NCBI RefSeq assembly: GCF_023555385.1
Contig: NZ_JAJSED010000001.1
Location: forward strand, 310,001-374,000
Origin: Guyparkeria hydrothermalis
GTDB lineage: Bacteria; Pseudomonadota; Gammaproteobacteria; Halothiobacillales; Halothiobacillaceae
Direction: 5' to 3'
DNA length: 64,000 bases
Shown in pieces: positions 23,766 through 33,111 of this stretch. The position numbers and the translations under genes are program-made. Below the pieces are notes generated by a model. It was not told where the DNA came from. It worked only from the letters and a program-made list of their open reading frames with translations, and did no database searches. How positions within the stretch are numbered: position 1 is the first letter of the stretch; every line of letters starts with the position of its first letter.

Positions 23766-24392
23766 TCAGGCCTGTCGCAACAGCCGCTGCGCGCCCTCGA
23801 CGTACTTGCCGCGCTGGAACAGCAGGCGCCAGCGACGTCCGCCCACCTGGTCGAACAGGATGGTCGCCCGTACGCCGGCGAGCAGCAGGGCGCGAACGCT
23901 GGATGAGACCTGCATGTCCTCGAGGTGGTGCTTCTCGCCGTTGATGACGAACTTCTGTGGCAACTGGCTGAGCGTCGACCGATAGAGGTTGTTCAGGTCG
24001 GAAAGCAGGCCCGTGTCCGCGCCGTGCTCGCGGTAGCTCGGCTCAAGCTCTTCGAGCCGCTGGAACAGCTTCCCGCCCATCTCGGCGTCGTTACGGAATG
24101 CCTTGGTCACCGCGAACAGGGTGACGACGTAACGTGTCAGCTCGAGGTCACGCGGCGCGCGCGAATTGCCGGCGAGCAGTTCGGCCAGCCGTTTCAGGCC
24201 GAAGCGCACGCCCGAGAGGCCGCCGTAGATGCTGGCCGTGTCCGGTGCATCGAAGGCGAACAGCGAGCCGATACTGGCTTCCAACGCATCGCGGTCGGCG
24301 ACGCGCCCCTCGTAGGCGAGCGTCTGGATCAGCTGGACGGCCTGTGTCATTCCGGCCATCGCGATGATGTGGTCGTCGATATTTCGCGCCAT
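23766..24392 (-). CDS. hflD: High frequency lysogenization protein HflD
   Basis: HflD is a helical, membrane-associated protein known in E. coli for countering the lambda CII activator; its general cellular role is not settled. The 208-residue product matches the family along its length, with GMTQAVQLIQTLAYEGRV near residue 14 and SSVRALLLAGVRATILFDQVGGRRWRLLF near the C-terminus. ATG 24392 gives MARNIDDHII, the normal start. It lies 29 bases after mnmA, as in E. coli (nudJ-mnmA-hflD), but purB, which follows in enterics, is absent here and a terminator comes instead. Confidence 0.93.
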   Translation of the reverse strand: MARNIDDHIIAMAGMTQAVQLIQTLAYEGRVADRDALEASIGSLFAFDAPDTASIYGGLSGVRFGLKRLAELLAGNSRAPRDLELTRYVVTLFAVTKAFRNDAEMGGKLFQRLEELEPSYREHGADTGLLSDLNNLYRSTLSQLPQKFVINGEKHHLEDMQVSSSVRALLLAGVRATILFDQVGGRRWRLLFQRGKYVEGAQRLLRQA

Positions 24393-24421
24393 CGATTCGG
24401 TTCGTGTCGTGGGGAATGAAT

Positions 24422-25549
24422 TCAGCCGTCGGGCAGGGCGCGGGTGATCACCGCGCCGCCGAGGCACACCGGCCCATCATAGAACACCACGGACTGGCCG
24501 GGGGTGATCGCCCGCTGCGCCTGCTCGAACGTGGCGACCAGGCGGTCGCCTTGTTGCTCGAAGCTCACCGCCTGGTCGGGCTGCCGGTAGCGGATTTTGG
24601 CAGTCAGCGGACGGTCGTTCGGCGGGGGCTCGATCCAGTGCACTTGTTCGGCCTCGAGCCGGTGGGCGAACAGGGCTGGGTGATTCTTGCCCTGCACGAC
24701 CAGCAGGGTGTTGCTGTCGAGATCCTTGCCGGACACGTACCAGGGCGCGTCGCCGTGGCTCTTGGTGCCGCCGATGCCCAGGCCCTGGCGCTGACCGATG
24801 GTGTGGTACATCAGCCCCTGATGGGTGCCGAGACGCTCGCCGTTGAGTGTCTCGATCGGTCCCGGCTGAGCAGGCAGGTAGTTCTTAAGGAAATCGGCGA
24901 AACGCCGCTCGCCGATGAAGCAGATCCCGGTCGAGTCCTTCTTGCCCGCCGTGATCAGGTCGTGCTCGGCGGCGATCTCGCGCACGCGGGGCTTTTCCAG
25001 TTCGCCCACCGGGAAATAGGCCGATCCGACCTGTTCGCGGGTCAGGGCGTGCAGGAAGTAGCTCTGGTCCTTGTTCTCGTCCAGGCCGCGGCCCAGGCGC
25101 GGGCCGGCCGGGCCTTCGAGCCGCCGGGCGTAGTGGCCGGTAGCGATGGCATCGGCGCCCAGCGATCGCGCATGGTCGAGGAAGGCGCGGAACTTGATCT
25201 CGCGGTTGCAGAGGATGTCCGGGTTGGGCGTGCGCCCGGCCTGGTATTCGTGGAGGAAATGCTCGAATACCCGGTCCCAGTACTCGCTGGCGAAGTTGAC
25301 GTAGTGGAACTCGATGCCGAGCTTGTCGGCCACCGCCATGGCATCGAGCATGTCCTCCTTGGCCGCGCAGTACTCGTCATCGTCGTCGCCCTCCCAGTTC
25401 TTCATGAACAGGCCCTCGACGCGGTAGCCGGCCTCCTTGAGGAGCAGGGCGGCCACGGAGGAATCCACGCCGCCAGACATGCCCACCATGATGCGCGGGG
25501 CGTCGGCCGGGGCCGGCGGGATGAGGTTTTCCAGAGTCGTGTCGGTCAT
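24422..25549 (-). CDS. mnmA: tRNA-specific 2-thiouridylase MnmA
   Basis: MnmA puts sulfur on U34 of tRNAs for Glu, Gln and Lys, using ATP and sulfur relayed by Tus proteins. The 375-residue protein has the PP-loop [15 protein letters not shown] at about 23-37, the first active-site cysteine in [14 protein letters not shown], and the second in [11 protein letters not shown]. The N-terminus is about 15 residues longer than in E. coli. The start overlaps the end of nudJ by four bases, so translation is probably coupled. Confidence 0.97.
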   Translation of the reverse strand: MTDTTLENLIPPAPADAPRIMVGMSGGVDSSVAALLLKEAGYRVEGLFMKNWEGDDDDEYCAAKEDMLDAMAVADKLGIEFHYVNFASEYWDRVFEHFLHEYQAGRTPNPDILCNREIKFRAFLDHARSLGADAIATGHYARRLEGPAGPRLGRGLDENKDQSYFLHALTREQVGSAYFPVGELEKPRVREIAAEHDLITAGKKDSTGICFIGERRFADFLKNYLPAQPGPIETLNGERLGTHQGLMYHTIGQRQGLGIGGTKSHGDAPWYVSGKDLDSNTLLVVQGKNHPALFAHRLEAEQVHWIEPPPNDRPLTAKIRYRQPDQAVSFEQQGDRLVATFEQAQRAITPGQSVVFYDGPVCLGGAVITRALPDG

Positions 25550-26001
25550 CGGATCGAGTGCAGCAGGTCGAGGGGGTAGCGGCGCCCCTGTTCGAAGTCG
25601 CGGATTGCCGCGGTGACGAACGGCGAGCGATGCGGCAGGGCCGAGCGCTCGATCGCCTCGCGTCCCATGAAGTGGGCAGCGAGGATGCCCTCGTCGAGCG
25701 GCTCGTCGTCCGCCTCGCCGATCTCGCCGACGATGGCCACGCGCAGCACGCGTCGCCCCTCCCCGGGGTTGTCGTGGTACAGCCCGAGCAGTTCGGTCGG
25801 CTCGAAGGCAAAGCGGGTCTCTTCGCGTACCTCGCGGATTACCGCCTCGATCAGGGTCTCGCCGGGCTCGACGTGGCCGGCGGGCTGGTTGAGGTAGCGC
25901 TGGCCACGGACGGTCTCCTCGACGATCAGGTATTCGTCGTCGCGGCGGGCGATGCCGGCGACGGTTAGCGAGACGAGCGGGCGGTCGGCGGATACAGGCA
26001 T
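25546..26001 (-). CDS. nudJ: NUDIX phosphatase NudJ
   Basis: A NUDIX hydrolase placed as NudJ (thiamine pyrophosphate and nucleotide phosphatase) by its position before mnmA and its sequence. The 151-residue protein contains a full NUDIX box, [20 protein letters not shown], at about 42-61, preceded by RYLNQPA. It ends [11 protein letters not shown], like NudJ of other gammaproteobacteria. It overlaps mnmA by four bases. A TATACT box stands seven bases before the start with no Shine-Dalgarno between, so the message may be leaderless. Substrate is inferred from the family. Confidence 0.9.
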   Translation of the reverse strand: MPVSADRPLVSLTVAGIARRDDEYLIVEETVRGQRYLNQPAGHVEPGETLIEAVIREVREETRFAFEPTELLGLYHDNPGEGRRVLRVAIVGEIGEADDEPLDEGILAAHFMGREAIERSALPHRSPFVTAAIRDFEQGRRYPLDLLHSIR

Positions 26002-26007
26002 GAGATC

Positions 26008-26013
26008 AGTATA
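26008..26013 (-). promoter_or_regulatory. Possible -10 box for nudJ (TATACT)
   Basis: The minus strand reads GATATACTGATCTC directly before the nudJ ATG at 26001. TATACT matches the -10 consensus at five of six bases. A weak -35 (CTGACC) lies 19 bases further upstream. Transcription would begin at or next to the start codon. Confidence 0.35.
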
Positions 26014-26034
26014 TCGTCCGGGGAAGAGGGCGGG

Positions 26035-28692
26035 TCAGAGGTCCTGCTCGCGGCGGGCCTTCCAGTCGTAGAGCAGGTCCAGTGCCGCCTTCGGGGTCAG
26101 ACCGTCCGGATCCAACTCGTCCAGCGCCTCGAGCAAGGGGTCGGGTTCCGGCTCGACGGTCTCCGCGACCGGCTCGGCGGCGAACAGGTCGAGTTGCGGC
26201 GCCTCGGTCCCGGCATGGGACTGCCATTCCAGTTTTTCAAGCAGCCCGCGCGCCCGGCGGATGGTGGGACGGGGCAGCCCGGCGAGCTTGGCGACATCGA
26301 TGCCGTAGCTCTGGTTTGCCGGGCCGTCCTTCACCCCGTGCAGGAACACCAGCTCGCCCTGGTGGGTGATCGCCTCCAGATGCACGTTCACCAGTGTCTC
26401 GAACTGCTCGGCCAGTGTGGTCAGCTCGAAGTAGTGGGTAGCGAACAGCGTCATCGCCCGGTTCTTGTTGAGCAGGTGCTCGGCGACCGCCCAGGCGAGC
26501 GCCAGCCCGTCGAAGGTCGAGGTGCCGCGGCCGATCTCGTCGATCAACACCAGTGAGCGATCGGTGGCGTGATGCAGGATCTCGGCGGTCTCGGTCATCT
26601 CGACCATGAAGGTCGATCGTCCCGAGGCCAGATCGTCCGAGGCACCGATGCGGGTGAAGATCCGGTCGATCGGACCGATGGTCGCCGATTGGGCCGGCAC
26701 GTGGGCGCCGGCATGCGCCAGCAGCACGATCAGCGCGGTCTGGCGCATGTAGGTCGACTTGCCGCCCATGTTCGGGCCGGTGATCAACAGCATGCGCCGG
26801 TCGGGGCCCAGACCCGCATCGTTGGGGACGAACACGGCGTCGCTGTTGGCCTCGACCACCGGGTGACGGCCCTGCACGATCTCGATGCCGACCTCGTCCC
26901 AGAAGCGTGGCGCGGTCCACTGCTGGCGCTCGGCGACATCGCTCAGCGCGGCGAGCGTGTCGAGGTCGGCCAGGGCATCCGCGCGACGGCGTAGCTCGGC
27001 CTGGCAGGTGGTCAGTCGGTGAAGCAGATCGTTGAAGCACTCGCGCTCGCGGGCCAGCGCCTTGTCGCGGGCGGTCAGTACTTCCTGCTCGAAGGTCTTG
27101 AGGGTCTCGTTGGTGTAGCGCTCGACCGATTTGAGCGTCTGGCGGCGGGTGAAGGTCTCGGGCATGCGCGCCGACTGGCTGCGCGGCACCTCGAAGTAGT
27201 AGCCGTGAACGCGGTTGTAGGCGAGCTTGAGGTTCTCGATGCCGGACTGGCGGCGGGCATCCTCCTCCATGGCCGTGAGCGTCGTGTCGGCGCGTTCCGA
27301 CAGCCCGCGCAGCCGGTCGAGCTCCTCGTCGAAGCCGCTGGCGATCACCCCACCGTCGCGCAGCCACACCGAGGGCTTCTCGGCGATGGCGGCATCCAGC
27401 AGTTCGCGCACCTCCGGCAGATCGGCGAGGTTCTCCACCAGTCCGGTCAGGAGCGGCTGTTGGCAGGCCGACAGGGTGGCGGTCAGTTCGGGAAGCTGGT
27501 GCAGCGAGTCGCGCAGGGCGGCCAAGTCCCGGGGGCGGGCGGTGCCGAGCACGATGCGGGTGGTGATCCGCTCGATGTCGTTGACCTGGCGCAGCGCCTC
27601 GAACAACGGGGCGGGCAGGTCGCGCTCGCGCAGTTCGGTGATCGCCTGGTGGCGGGCGGCCAGCCGGCCGTGCTCGCGCAGCGGCCTGGCGAGCCATTCG
27701 CGCAGCCGCCGGGCACCCATGCCGGTGGCAGTGCGGTCGAGCAGGCCGATCAGCGCGCCCTCGGGGCGCCCCTGGCTGTCCTCGAACAGCTCCAGGTGCC
27801 GGCGGGTGTGCACGTCGAGCAGCAGCGCATCGTTGGTCTGTTCGACGGACAGCCCGTTTATATGGCCGATGCGGGTCTTTTGCGTGTCGTTGACGTACTG
27901 CCACAGGGCACCGGCGGCCCCGAGCGCGGCATCAAGCGCCTCGCGGTTGTCGGCGTGCACGCCGAAGCCGGCGAGATCGCGCGTGCCGAACTGGGCGCAG
28001 AGCTGCTCCACAGCCGTGTCGGCGGCGAAGTGCCAGACCGGGCGTTGGCGCGACAGTCCGCGATCGGCAAACAGGCTGTCGGTCAGGGTCTCGAGGTTCA
28101 GCCCTTCGGCCAGCAACAGCTCGCGCGGATCGACCCGGGCGAGTTCGGTGGCCAGTTCGTCGGGCCCGGCCGGCGCCATGATGGCAAAGCGTCCGCTGGA
28201 CAGATCGAGGTGCGCGAGCCCGAGGCGTTCGCGACCGCGCTTTCGCTGGCGGTGGACGGCCACCAGCCGGTGCGCCTGGCGTTGCTCGAGCAGCGCCTCG
28301 TCGGTGACCGTGCCCGGGGTGACCACCTTGACCACTTCGCGCTTCATCGGCCCCTTGGCCTGCACGTCGCCGACCTGCTCGCAGATGGCGACCGACTCGC
28401 CGGCCTTGAGCAGTCGGGCGAGATAGGACTCGTAGGCATGCACGGGCACACCGGCCATCGGGATGGGTTCGCCGGCGGAGGTCCCGCGCTGTGTCAGGGT
28501 CAGGTCGAGCAGCCGTGCTGCATGACGCGCATCCTCGAAGAACAGCTCGTAGAAGTCCCCCATGCGGTAGAACAGCAGCACGTCCGGGTATTCTTGTTTG
28601 ATCCGGAGAAACTGCTGCATCATGGGCGTATGTGCGGCAAAGGCGTCGGTTTCGCCGGTCCGGTCCGGGCGGGTTTGAGGCTGCGTCGTCAT
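26035..28692 (-). CDS. mutS: DNA mismatch repair protein MutS
   Basis: MutS recognises mismatched bases and starts mismatch repair with MutL. The 885-residue protein has all domains. The mismatch-reading Phe-X-Glu is in [14 protein letters not shown] near residue 45. A connector and lever region follow, then the ATPase domain with Walker [18 protein letters not shown], Walker [17 protein letters not shown], and the helix-turn-helix dimer region near the end. Two in-frame ATGs, 28692 and 28701, are both possible; neither has a Shine-Dalgarno, and a TACAAT box ends just upstream at 28700-28705. It is divergent from pncC. The long open frame on the opposite strand is a codon-bias shadow. Confidence 0.97.
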   Translation of the reverse strand: MTTQPQTRPDRTGETDAFAAHTPMMQQFLRIKQEYPDVLLFYRMGDFYELFFEDARHAARLLDLTLTQRGTSAGEPIPMAGVPVHAYESYLARLLKAGESVAICEQVGDVQAKGPMKREVVKVVTPGTVTDEALLEQRQAHRLVAVHRQRKRGRERLGLAHLDLSSGRFAIMAPAGPDELATELARVDPRELLLAEGLNLETLTDSLFADRGLSRQRPVWHFAADTAVEQLCAQFGTRDLAGFGVHADNREALDAALGAAGALWQYVNDTQKTRIGHINGLSVEQTNDALLLDVHTRRHLELFEDSQGRPEGALIGLLDRTATGMGARRLREWLARPLREHGRLAARHQAITELRERDLPAPLFEALRQVNDIERITTRIVLGTARPRDLAALRDSLHQLPELTATLSACQQPLLTGLVENLADLPEVRELLDAAIAEKPSVWLRDGGVIASGFDEELDRLRGLSERADTTLTAMEEDARRQSGIENLKLAYNRVHGYYFEVPRSQSARMPETFTRRQTLKSVERYTNETLKTFEQEVLTARDKALARERECFNDLLHRLTTCQAELRRRADALADLDTLAALSDVAERQQWTAPRFWDEVGIEIVQGRHPVVEANSDAVFVPNDAGLGPDRRMLLITGPNMGGKSTYMRQTALIVLLAHAGAHVPAQSATIGPIDRIFTRIGASDDLASGRSTFMVEMTETAEILHHATDRSLVLIDEIGRGTSTFDGLALAWAVAEHLLNKNRAMTLFATHYFELTTLAEQFETLVNVHLEAITHQGELVFLHGVKDGPANQSYGIDVAKLAGLPRPTIRRARGLLEKLEWQSHAGTEAPQLDLFAAEPVAETVEPEPDPLLEALDELDPDGLTPKAALDLLYDWKARREQDL

Positions 28693-28836
28693 GGGCCGCA
28701 TTGTAACCAAAAGCGGGCTTTCGACGGGGAGCCGTGGGGAGCTCGGGGCAGGGAGCACCGCCGAATGAGTCAACGCGATACCGGGGCGGGGGAGACACCA
28801 CCAAGCTGGTCGACCGAGCGAATGACCGAGGTAGGC

Positions 28837-29421
28837 ATGGACCGCACGACTCGCGTGGCTCGTCTGGGTGATGCCCTCGAGGCGCGCGGCCGGCGGCTGG
28901 CCGTCGCGGAGTCCTGCACCGGCGGTCTGCTGGCGGCGACCCTGACAGAACAGTCCGGCAGCTCGGGCTGGTTCGAGGGCGGCTGGGTTACCTACAGCAA
29001 TCGCGCCAAGCAGCGTGACCTGAATGTGCCCGGCGCGCTGTTCTCCGAGGTGGGCGCGGTCTCTCGTGAGGTAGTCACCGCGATGGCCGTCGGGGCGATC
29101 CGTCGGGCGGATGTGTCCTACTCGGTGGCGATCAGCGGCGTGGCCGGCCCCTCGGGCGGCAGCGAGGCCAAGCCGGTCGGCACCGTCTGGATCGGCTGGG
29201 GCTACTGGTCGCCGGCCGCTGCCGACGGGGGGCATCGGGAACCGCTGAGCACGTTCGCGGCCCGTTTCCGTTTCGATGGCGATCGTGCTGCCGTGCGCGA
29301 GTCCGCCGTGGACGTGGCGCTTCGCGGCCTGTGCGCACACCTTTCCGGCGAGACATGGGACGAGGCGGCGGCCGCTCGCTGGTCGAAAGCGTTCTGGCCC
29401 ACCGCCGGCCTGAAAATGTAG
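28837..29421 (+). CDS. pncC: Nicotinamide-nucleotide amidase PncC (CinA C-terminal family)
   Basis: PncC deamidates nicotinamide mononucleotide to recycle NAD. The 194-residue protein is a stand-alone CinA C-terminal domain, with catalytic-site motifs [15 protein letters not shown] near 23-37, [11 protein letters not shown] near 53, and [12 protein letters not shown] near 99. ATG 28837 has GAGG five to six bases upstream and matches where the family begins; in-frame ATGs at 28822 and 28765 are alternatives. The last 30 residues run past the usual end of about 165. In many gammaproteobacteria this gene stands between mutS and recA; here mutS is divergent and recA is not seen. Confidence 0.92.
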   Translation: MDRTTRVARLGDALEARGRRLAVAESCTGGLLAATLTEQSGSSGWFEGGWVTYSNRAKQRDLNVPGALFSEVGAVSREVVTAMAVGAIRRADVSYSVAISGVAGPSGGSEAKPVGTVWIGWGYWSPAAADGGHREPLSTFAARFRFDGDRAAVRESAVDVALRGLCAHLSGETWDEAAAARWSKAFWPTAGLKM

Positions 29422-29462
29422 GAGCTCGGCCCTAGGCAGGCCCTGGTCCGGTAGGCTGAGGA

Positions 29463-30029
29463 ATGGACATGAATATCGATCTCGCGACCAATCGGCTGGA
29501 CTCGGTGCCGTATATCGCCTCGCCGAACTGCGATGCCCGTCCACGCGACGAGCGGATTGAGCTGGTCGTGGTGCATGCCATGTCGCTGCCGCCGGGGGAA
29601 TTCGGCGGCACGGCGATCGAGCGCTTCTTCACCAACAGCCTCGACCCCGCCGAGCACCCGTACTTCGAGACCATTCGTGACTTGCGGGTTTCCGCGCACG
29701 TGGTGATCTACCGTGATGGCGTGATCAAGCAGTTTGTGCCGTTCGATCGACGAGCGTGGCACGCGGGCGAATCGCGATTTGGTGAGCGGACCCGCTGCAA
29801 CGATTTTTCCATCGGTATCGAGCTGGAGGGCACCGATACCGAGCCGTTCACCAGCGTCCAGTACGAGGCGCTTGGCAAGGTGCTGGCTGCAATCCGGCAG
29901 GCCTATCCCACCGTGCATGCCGTGCGCGGGCACAGCGATATCGCGCCGGGGCGCAAGACCGACCCCGGCCCGGCATTCGACTGGGGCCACCTGGCTTCCC
30001 GGTTGCCCGATGGCATGTCGACGGCCTGA
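29463..30029 (+). CDS. ampD: 1,6-anhydro-N-acetylmuramyl-L-alanine amidase AmpD
   Basis: AmpD is a cytoplasmic zinc amidase that removes the peptide from anhydro-muropeptides during cell-wall recycling; its loss raises AmpC beta-lactamase in bacteria with AmpR. The 188-residue product has the first zinc histidine in [17 protein letters not shown] near residue 38, the central [17 protein letters not shown], and the other ligands in [19 protein letters not shown] near 158-170. A second ATG at 29469 is better placed behind TGAGG, so the true start may be two residues later. It is followed by ampE after 40 bases, a conserved pair. Confidence 0.95.
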   Translation: MDMNIDLATNRLDSVPYIASPNCDARPRDERIELVVVHAMSLPPGEFGGTAIERFFTNSLDPAEHPYFETIRDLRVSAHVVIYRDGVIKQFVPFDRRAWHAGESRFGERTRCNDFSIGIELEGTDTEPFTSVQYEALGKVLAAIRQAYPTVHAVRGHSDIAPGRKTDPGPAFDWGHLASRLPDGMSTA

Positions 30030-30069
30030 GCATGCCGATTCCACCACGACAGACAGGGGCGTATCCGAG

Positions 30070-30972
30070 ATGAAACTGTTGGCATTGGTGCTGGTGATCG
30101 CCTTCGACCGCTTCCTGGAGTTCTTCCAGCAATGGCGCGCGGACTGTTGGCCCCATCGCGTCACCACCGAGATCTTCGAGACGCTTTCCGGGATGGTGGG
30201 ATCGACAGCGGCCCGCCTGCTGGTGTGGCTGCTCGTGCCCGCGGTACTGTTTGTCTGGCTGGGGTTTGGCAGTGACGGCATCATCGGCTGGCTGGTTGCC
30301 GTGCTGGTTCTGCTGCTCGTGATCACGCCGCGCAATACCTCGGAAATCAATCGCCAACTCCTTGATGCCGCCGCCCAGGAAGACCGGGAAACCGTGGAAT
30401 CAGCACGGCGCGTGCTGTTTCAGGGCACATCGATCGATCCGGCCAAGGCCACCACGCGACAGACCGGCGAGCGCATTATCGTGCTGGCCTTCAGCGAGTG
30501 GTTCCTGGTGCTGTTCTGGTTCGTGCTGGCTGGACCGGCCGGGGCGCTCTTATATCGCCTCACCGAGTGGCTCGCCGAGATTCCCGACCCGGAAGAGCAG
30601 GAAATGTCCCGCTTGCGGAGCTGGCAACGTCGGCTGCACGCGATTCTGGTCGTGCCGGCTGCGCCGGTGTACACGGTGCTCATGTTGCTGGCCGGATCGT
30701 TTCAACGTGGGTTGAATGTCTGGCGCGGTGATGAGGCGTTGGGGCGTGAACACGGTGCGATCGACCCTTGGGAGGCGGCGTCCATCGGCCTGATCGCGCG
30801 GGTGGGGCACGCGGTGATCGACGTCGAGCGTGCCGACGAGTGTCTCGACGAAGCCGCCTGCCTGGCCGATCAGCGTATCTGGTACCGGGCCGCGCATGCG
30901 ATCGTCCTGCGGGCACTGTTGTTCGGCCTCGCGCTGGTCGCGATCCTCACGATGATCGGCTGGATTCCTTGA
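30070..30972 (+). CDS. ampE: AmpE-like regulatory membrane protein
   Basis: A 300-residue integral membrane protein assigned as AmpE from its place directly after ampD and its similarity to that family. It begins MKLLALVLVIAFDRF and has hydrophobic segments at about 47-66, 68-88, 140-165, 199-217 and 278-297. AmpE is a putative sensor or modulator linked to beta-lactamase induction, but its biochemical activity is unknown. The ATG at 30070 is chosen because the preceding open frame runs through ampD in another frame. Confidence 0.82.
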   Translation: MKLLALVLVIAFDRFLEFFQQWRADCWPHRVTTEIFETLSGMVGSTAARLLVWLLVPAVLFVWLGFGSDGIIGWLVAVLVLLLVITPRNTSEINRQLLDAAAQEDRETVESARRVLFQGTSIDPAKATTRQTGERIIVLAFSEWFLVLFWFVLAGPAGALLYRLTEWLAEIPDPEEQEMSRLRSWQRRLHAILVVPAAPVYTVLMLLAGSFQRGLNVWRGDEALGREHGAIDPWEAASIGLIARVGHAVIDVERADECLDEAACLADQRIWYRAAHAIVLRALLFGLALVAILTMIGWIP

Positions 30973-31028
30973 GCCATACTCGACCGGCCAGAACACGTTT
31001 CGTGACAATCAACAAGGAGACGACAGGG

Positions 31029-31235
31029 ATGAAAGGACAACAACTGATCGGTATCGGGTTGCTGGTGCTGGGGCTGCTTCTGCTGTATTTCGGCTACGAA
31101 TCCTCGCAGGGACTTGATGACCAGCTCTCCAAGGAGTTCACGGGGGAATACACCGAGAACACGATGCTCTATATGATCGGTGGGGGCGTCAGCGCTGTCG
31201 TCGGGCTGGTGATGTTGGTGGCGGGCAAGAAGTGA
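31029..31235 (+). CDS. DUF3185 family small membrane protein
   Basis: A 68-residue protein with two transmembrane helices (about 4-22 and 46-66) joined by a short polar loop. It resembles the DUF3185 family, in which an N-terminal QLIGIGLLVLGLLLLYFGY-type helix is typical. A good Shine-Dalgarno (AAGGAG) lies upstream. It stands alone 56 bases after ampE. Function unknown. Confidence 0.75.
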   Translation: MKGQQLIGIGLLVLGLLLLYFGYESSQGLDDQLSKEFTGEYTENTMLYMIGGGVSAVVGLVMLVAGKK

Positions 31236-31324
31236 TCCCCGGCTGAGGTCGCACCGTCGGTGGCCGCTCACCGCATCCGGATCGACTGTTAGAATCCCGC
31301 CTCGAATTCGATCCGCGAGTTGCC

Positions 31325-31954
31325 ATGACCCCCCAGACCACCCGACTCGACCTCATCCGCCACGGCGAGCCCGTGGGCGGCCGCCGCTTTCGCGGCGACG
31401 CCGTGGACGACCCTCTGAGTGATATCGGTTGGCAGCAGCTCGAGCGGCGCCTGCGGTTGCTCGAGGAGCAGGGCCTGGCCGACTGGGACGTGATTGCCAC
31501 CTCGCCGATGGCACGGTGCCGTACGTTCGCCGCCGAGGTGGCCGACCGGCGAGGGCTAGAGCTGGTCGTCGACCCCGACCTGCGTGAGATCGGCTTTGGC
31601 CCTTGGGAGGGGCTGCGTCACGCGGAGATCCCCGAGCGTTATCCGGAACAGCACGCCGCTTTCCTGGCGGACCCCGTCTACGGTCGGCCGCCGGGGAGCG
31701 AGCCGATGGACGCGTTCTTCGACCGCGTCATCCAAGGGCTGGAGCGACTGGAACGTAACCACGCCGGGCAGTCGGTGCTGCTGCTGTCGCATGCCATCGT
31801 GATGCGCGCGGCTGCCGCCTGGGTGATGGGCGCACCGATGGCCGCCGTGGCCCGCGTCGAGACCGAATACGCTGCCTTTCTCTCGATTCGTCACAACGCT
31901 CGTGGTCGTCGTCTGCTCGCGCTGGACAACGGCCTGCCGGGCGAGGGCGCCTGA
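31325..31954 (+). CDS. Histidine phosphatase family protein
   Basis: A 209-residue member of the phosphoglycerate-mutase-like histidine phosphatase family. The catalytic motif LIRHGEP is at residues 10-16, the second arginine in IATSPMARCRTFAAE, the glutamate in LREIGFGPWEG, and the second histidine in LLLSHAIVMRAAA. It could be a broad sugar or nucleotide phosphatase or a CobC-type alpha-ribazole phosphatase; no cobalamin genes are near. The stop overlaps the next start by one base, so it begins a three-gene unit ending in recJ. Confidence 0.85.
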   Translation: MTPQTTRLDLIRHGEPVGGRRFRGDAVDDPLSDIGWQQLERRLRLLEEQGLADWDVIATSPMARCRTFAAEVADRRGLELVVDPDLREIGFGPWEGLRHAEIPERYPEQHAAFLADPVYGRPPGSEPMDAFFDRVIQGLERLERNHAGQSVLLLSHAIVMRAAAAWVMGAPMAAVARVETEYAAFLSIRHNARGRRLLALDNGLPGEGA

Positions 31955-33111
31955 TGGCGGACACGACGCGCCCCGAAATCGATCTTTACGTCCTCGGTCT
32001 GCAGCCACGCGACGCCCGACCGGATAATGGCAGCGGTTTTTCCACGCCCACCTGGACCTGGCCCGATGTCGAAGGGAGCACCGAACGGCCGTTGGCCCGG
32101 CTGCTGGCCGGGCGCCATATGGGCCCGGTTGCCGGCCAGCCGCGGGAGGCGGACTGTCATGACGATGATCCGGATCGACAGGCTCTGACCGTACTCGAGG
32201 CGCAGCCCCCGGCCGAGGTCGATGCCCTGAGCCGTGCCTTGGGCGACTGGCGCCTCGGCGGCGGAACACGCAACGGCTTTGCCGAGCACGTCCGCCAATG
32301 GCGGGAAGACGGCTTTGCGAGAGTGCTGTGTTTCGACCCCGTCCACCTCAAGGCCGAGACCGATCACGCGATCACGCTCGGACCGCGTTTTCTGGGACTG
32401 ACCACCGAGGAACTGGATGATCTGCTCGGCGAGCTGAATGCCTGGCTGGCGCACGACGGCATGCGGGTCGACCGCATCGGCCGGCAGTTGTATTTGCTAG
32501 CGCGAGTCAGCGAAGCCGGTGTCGGCCCCGCAAACGTCGGCCTCAGTCGGTCTGGCGCACCGCTCGCCTGCCTGCTCAACCGCAATGCCGGCGTGTTTCT
32601 CGACGAGCATCACAGTGAGCCGCTCCTGCGGCAGTGGTTGACCGAGGTGCAGATGTGGCTCTACCCGCAGTCGCTCAACGACGAGCGGGCCGCTCACGGG
32701 CAGCCGACTCTCAACAGCTTCTGGCCGCACGGCATGACCGAGCTCACGGATTGCCCGGCTTACGAAGAGTCTGAGGCCGCGCTGATCATCAGTGATTCGC
32801 CTGCAGTGCTCGCCCGCCACGACTCGCTTGCTTTCGGGGAGGCACCCGTCGAGCTCGTGCGAGAAGCGCTCGCCGCTGGCCGACAGCCGCGCGTGGTGTT
32901 GACCGAGGCCGCCTGGTGTCGACTGGAAGGGGACCTGGGCGGCTTTCAACGCGAACTGGTCCGCATCGATGAGTGGCTTTCGGCGCTGCAGGAATGCGCA
33001 CCGGAGCTTTCCGTCTCCCTACGGGACGGTCAGGGCGGTGAATGGCGGCGCGAGGGTCTTCTGGGGCGCCTGTGGCAACGCATGGCATCCAGTTGGCGTC
33101 GGCACTCATGA
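31954..33111 (+). CDS. RpfE-like protein (COG4255 family) upstream of recJ
   Basis: A 385-residue cytoplasmic protein of the family named after RpfE of Xanthomonas, which is also encoded next to recJ. The family is distantly related to cofactor-independent phosphoglycerate mutase folds. Visible features are an N-terminal LYVLGLQPRD, the central CFDPVHLKAETDHAITLGPR, and QMWLYPQSLNDERAAHGQP followed by LNSFWPHG. The activity is not known. The gene overlaps the phosphatase upstream by one base and recJ downstream by four, so the three are probably co-translated. Confidence 0.72.
   Translation: MADTTRPEIDLYVLGLQPRDARPDNGSGFSTPTWTWPDVEGSTERPLARLLAGRHMGPVAGQPREADCHDDDPDRQALTVLEAQPPAEVDALSRALGDWRLGGGTRNGFAEHVRQWREDGFARVLCFDPVHLKAETDHAITLGPRFLGLTTEELDDLLGELNAWLAHDGMRVDRIGRQLYLLARVSEAGVGPANVGLSRSGAPLACLLNRNAGVFLDEHHSEPLLRQWLTEVQMWLYPQSLNDERAAHGQPTLNSFWPHGMTELTDCPAYEESEAALIISDSPAVLARHDSLAFGEAPVELVREALAAGRQPRVVLTEAAWCRLEGDLGGFQRELVRIDEWLSALQECAPELSVSLRDGQGGEWRREGLLGRLWQRMASSWRRHS

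Noticed and set aside
27019-28764. Open frame of about 580 codons on the plus strand, opposite mutS and in frame with pncC
   Set aside because: It is antisense to a complete MutS, its protein is low-complexity in charge and lacks any family motif, and it is explained by GC-rich third positions. pncC has good starts of its own near 28822-28837.
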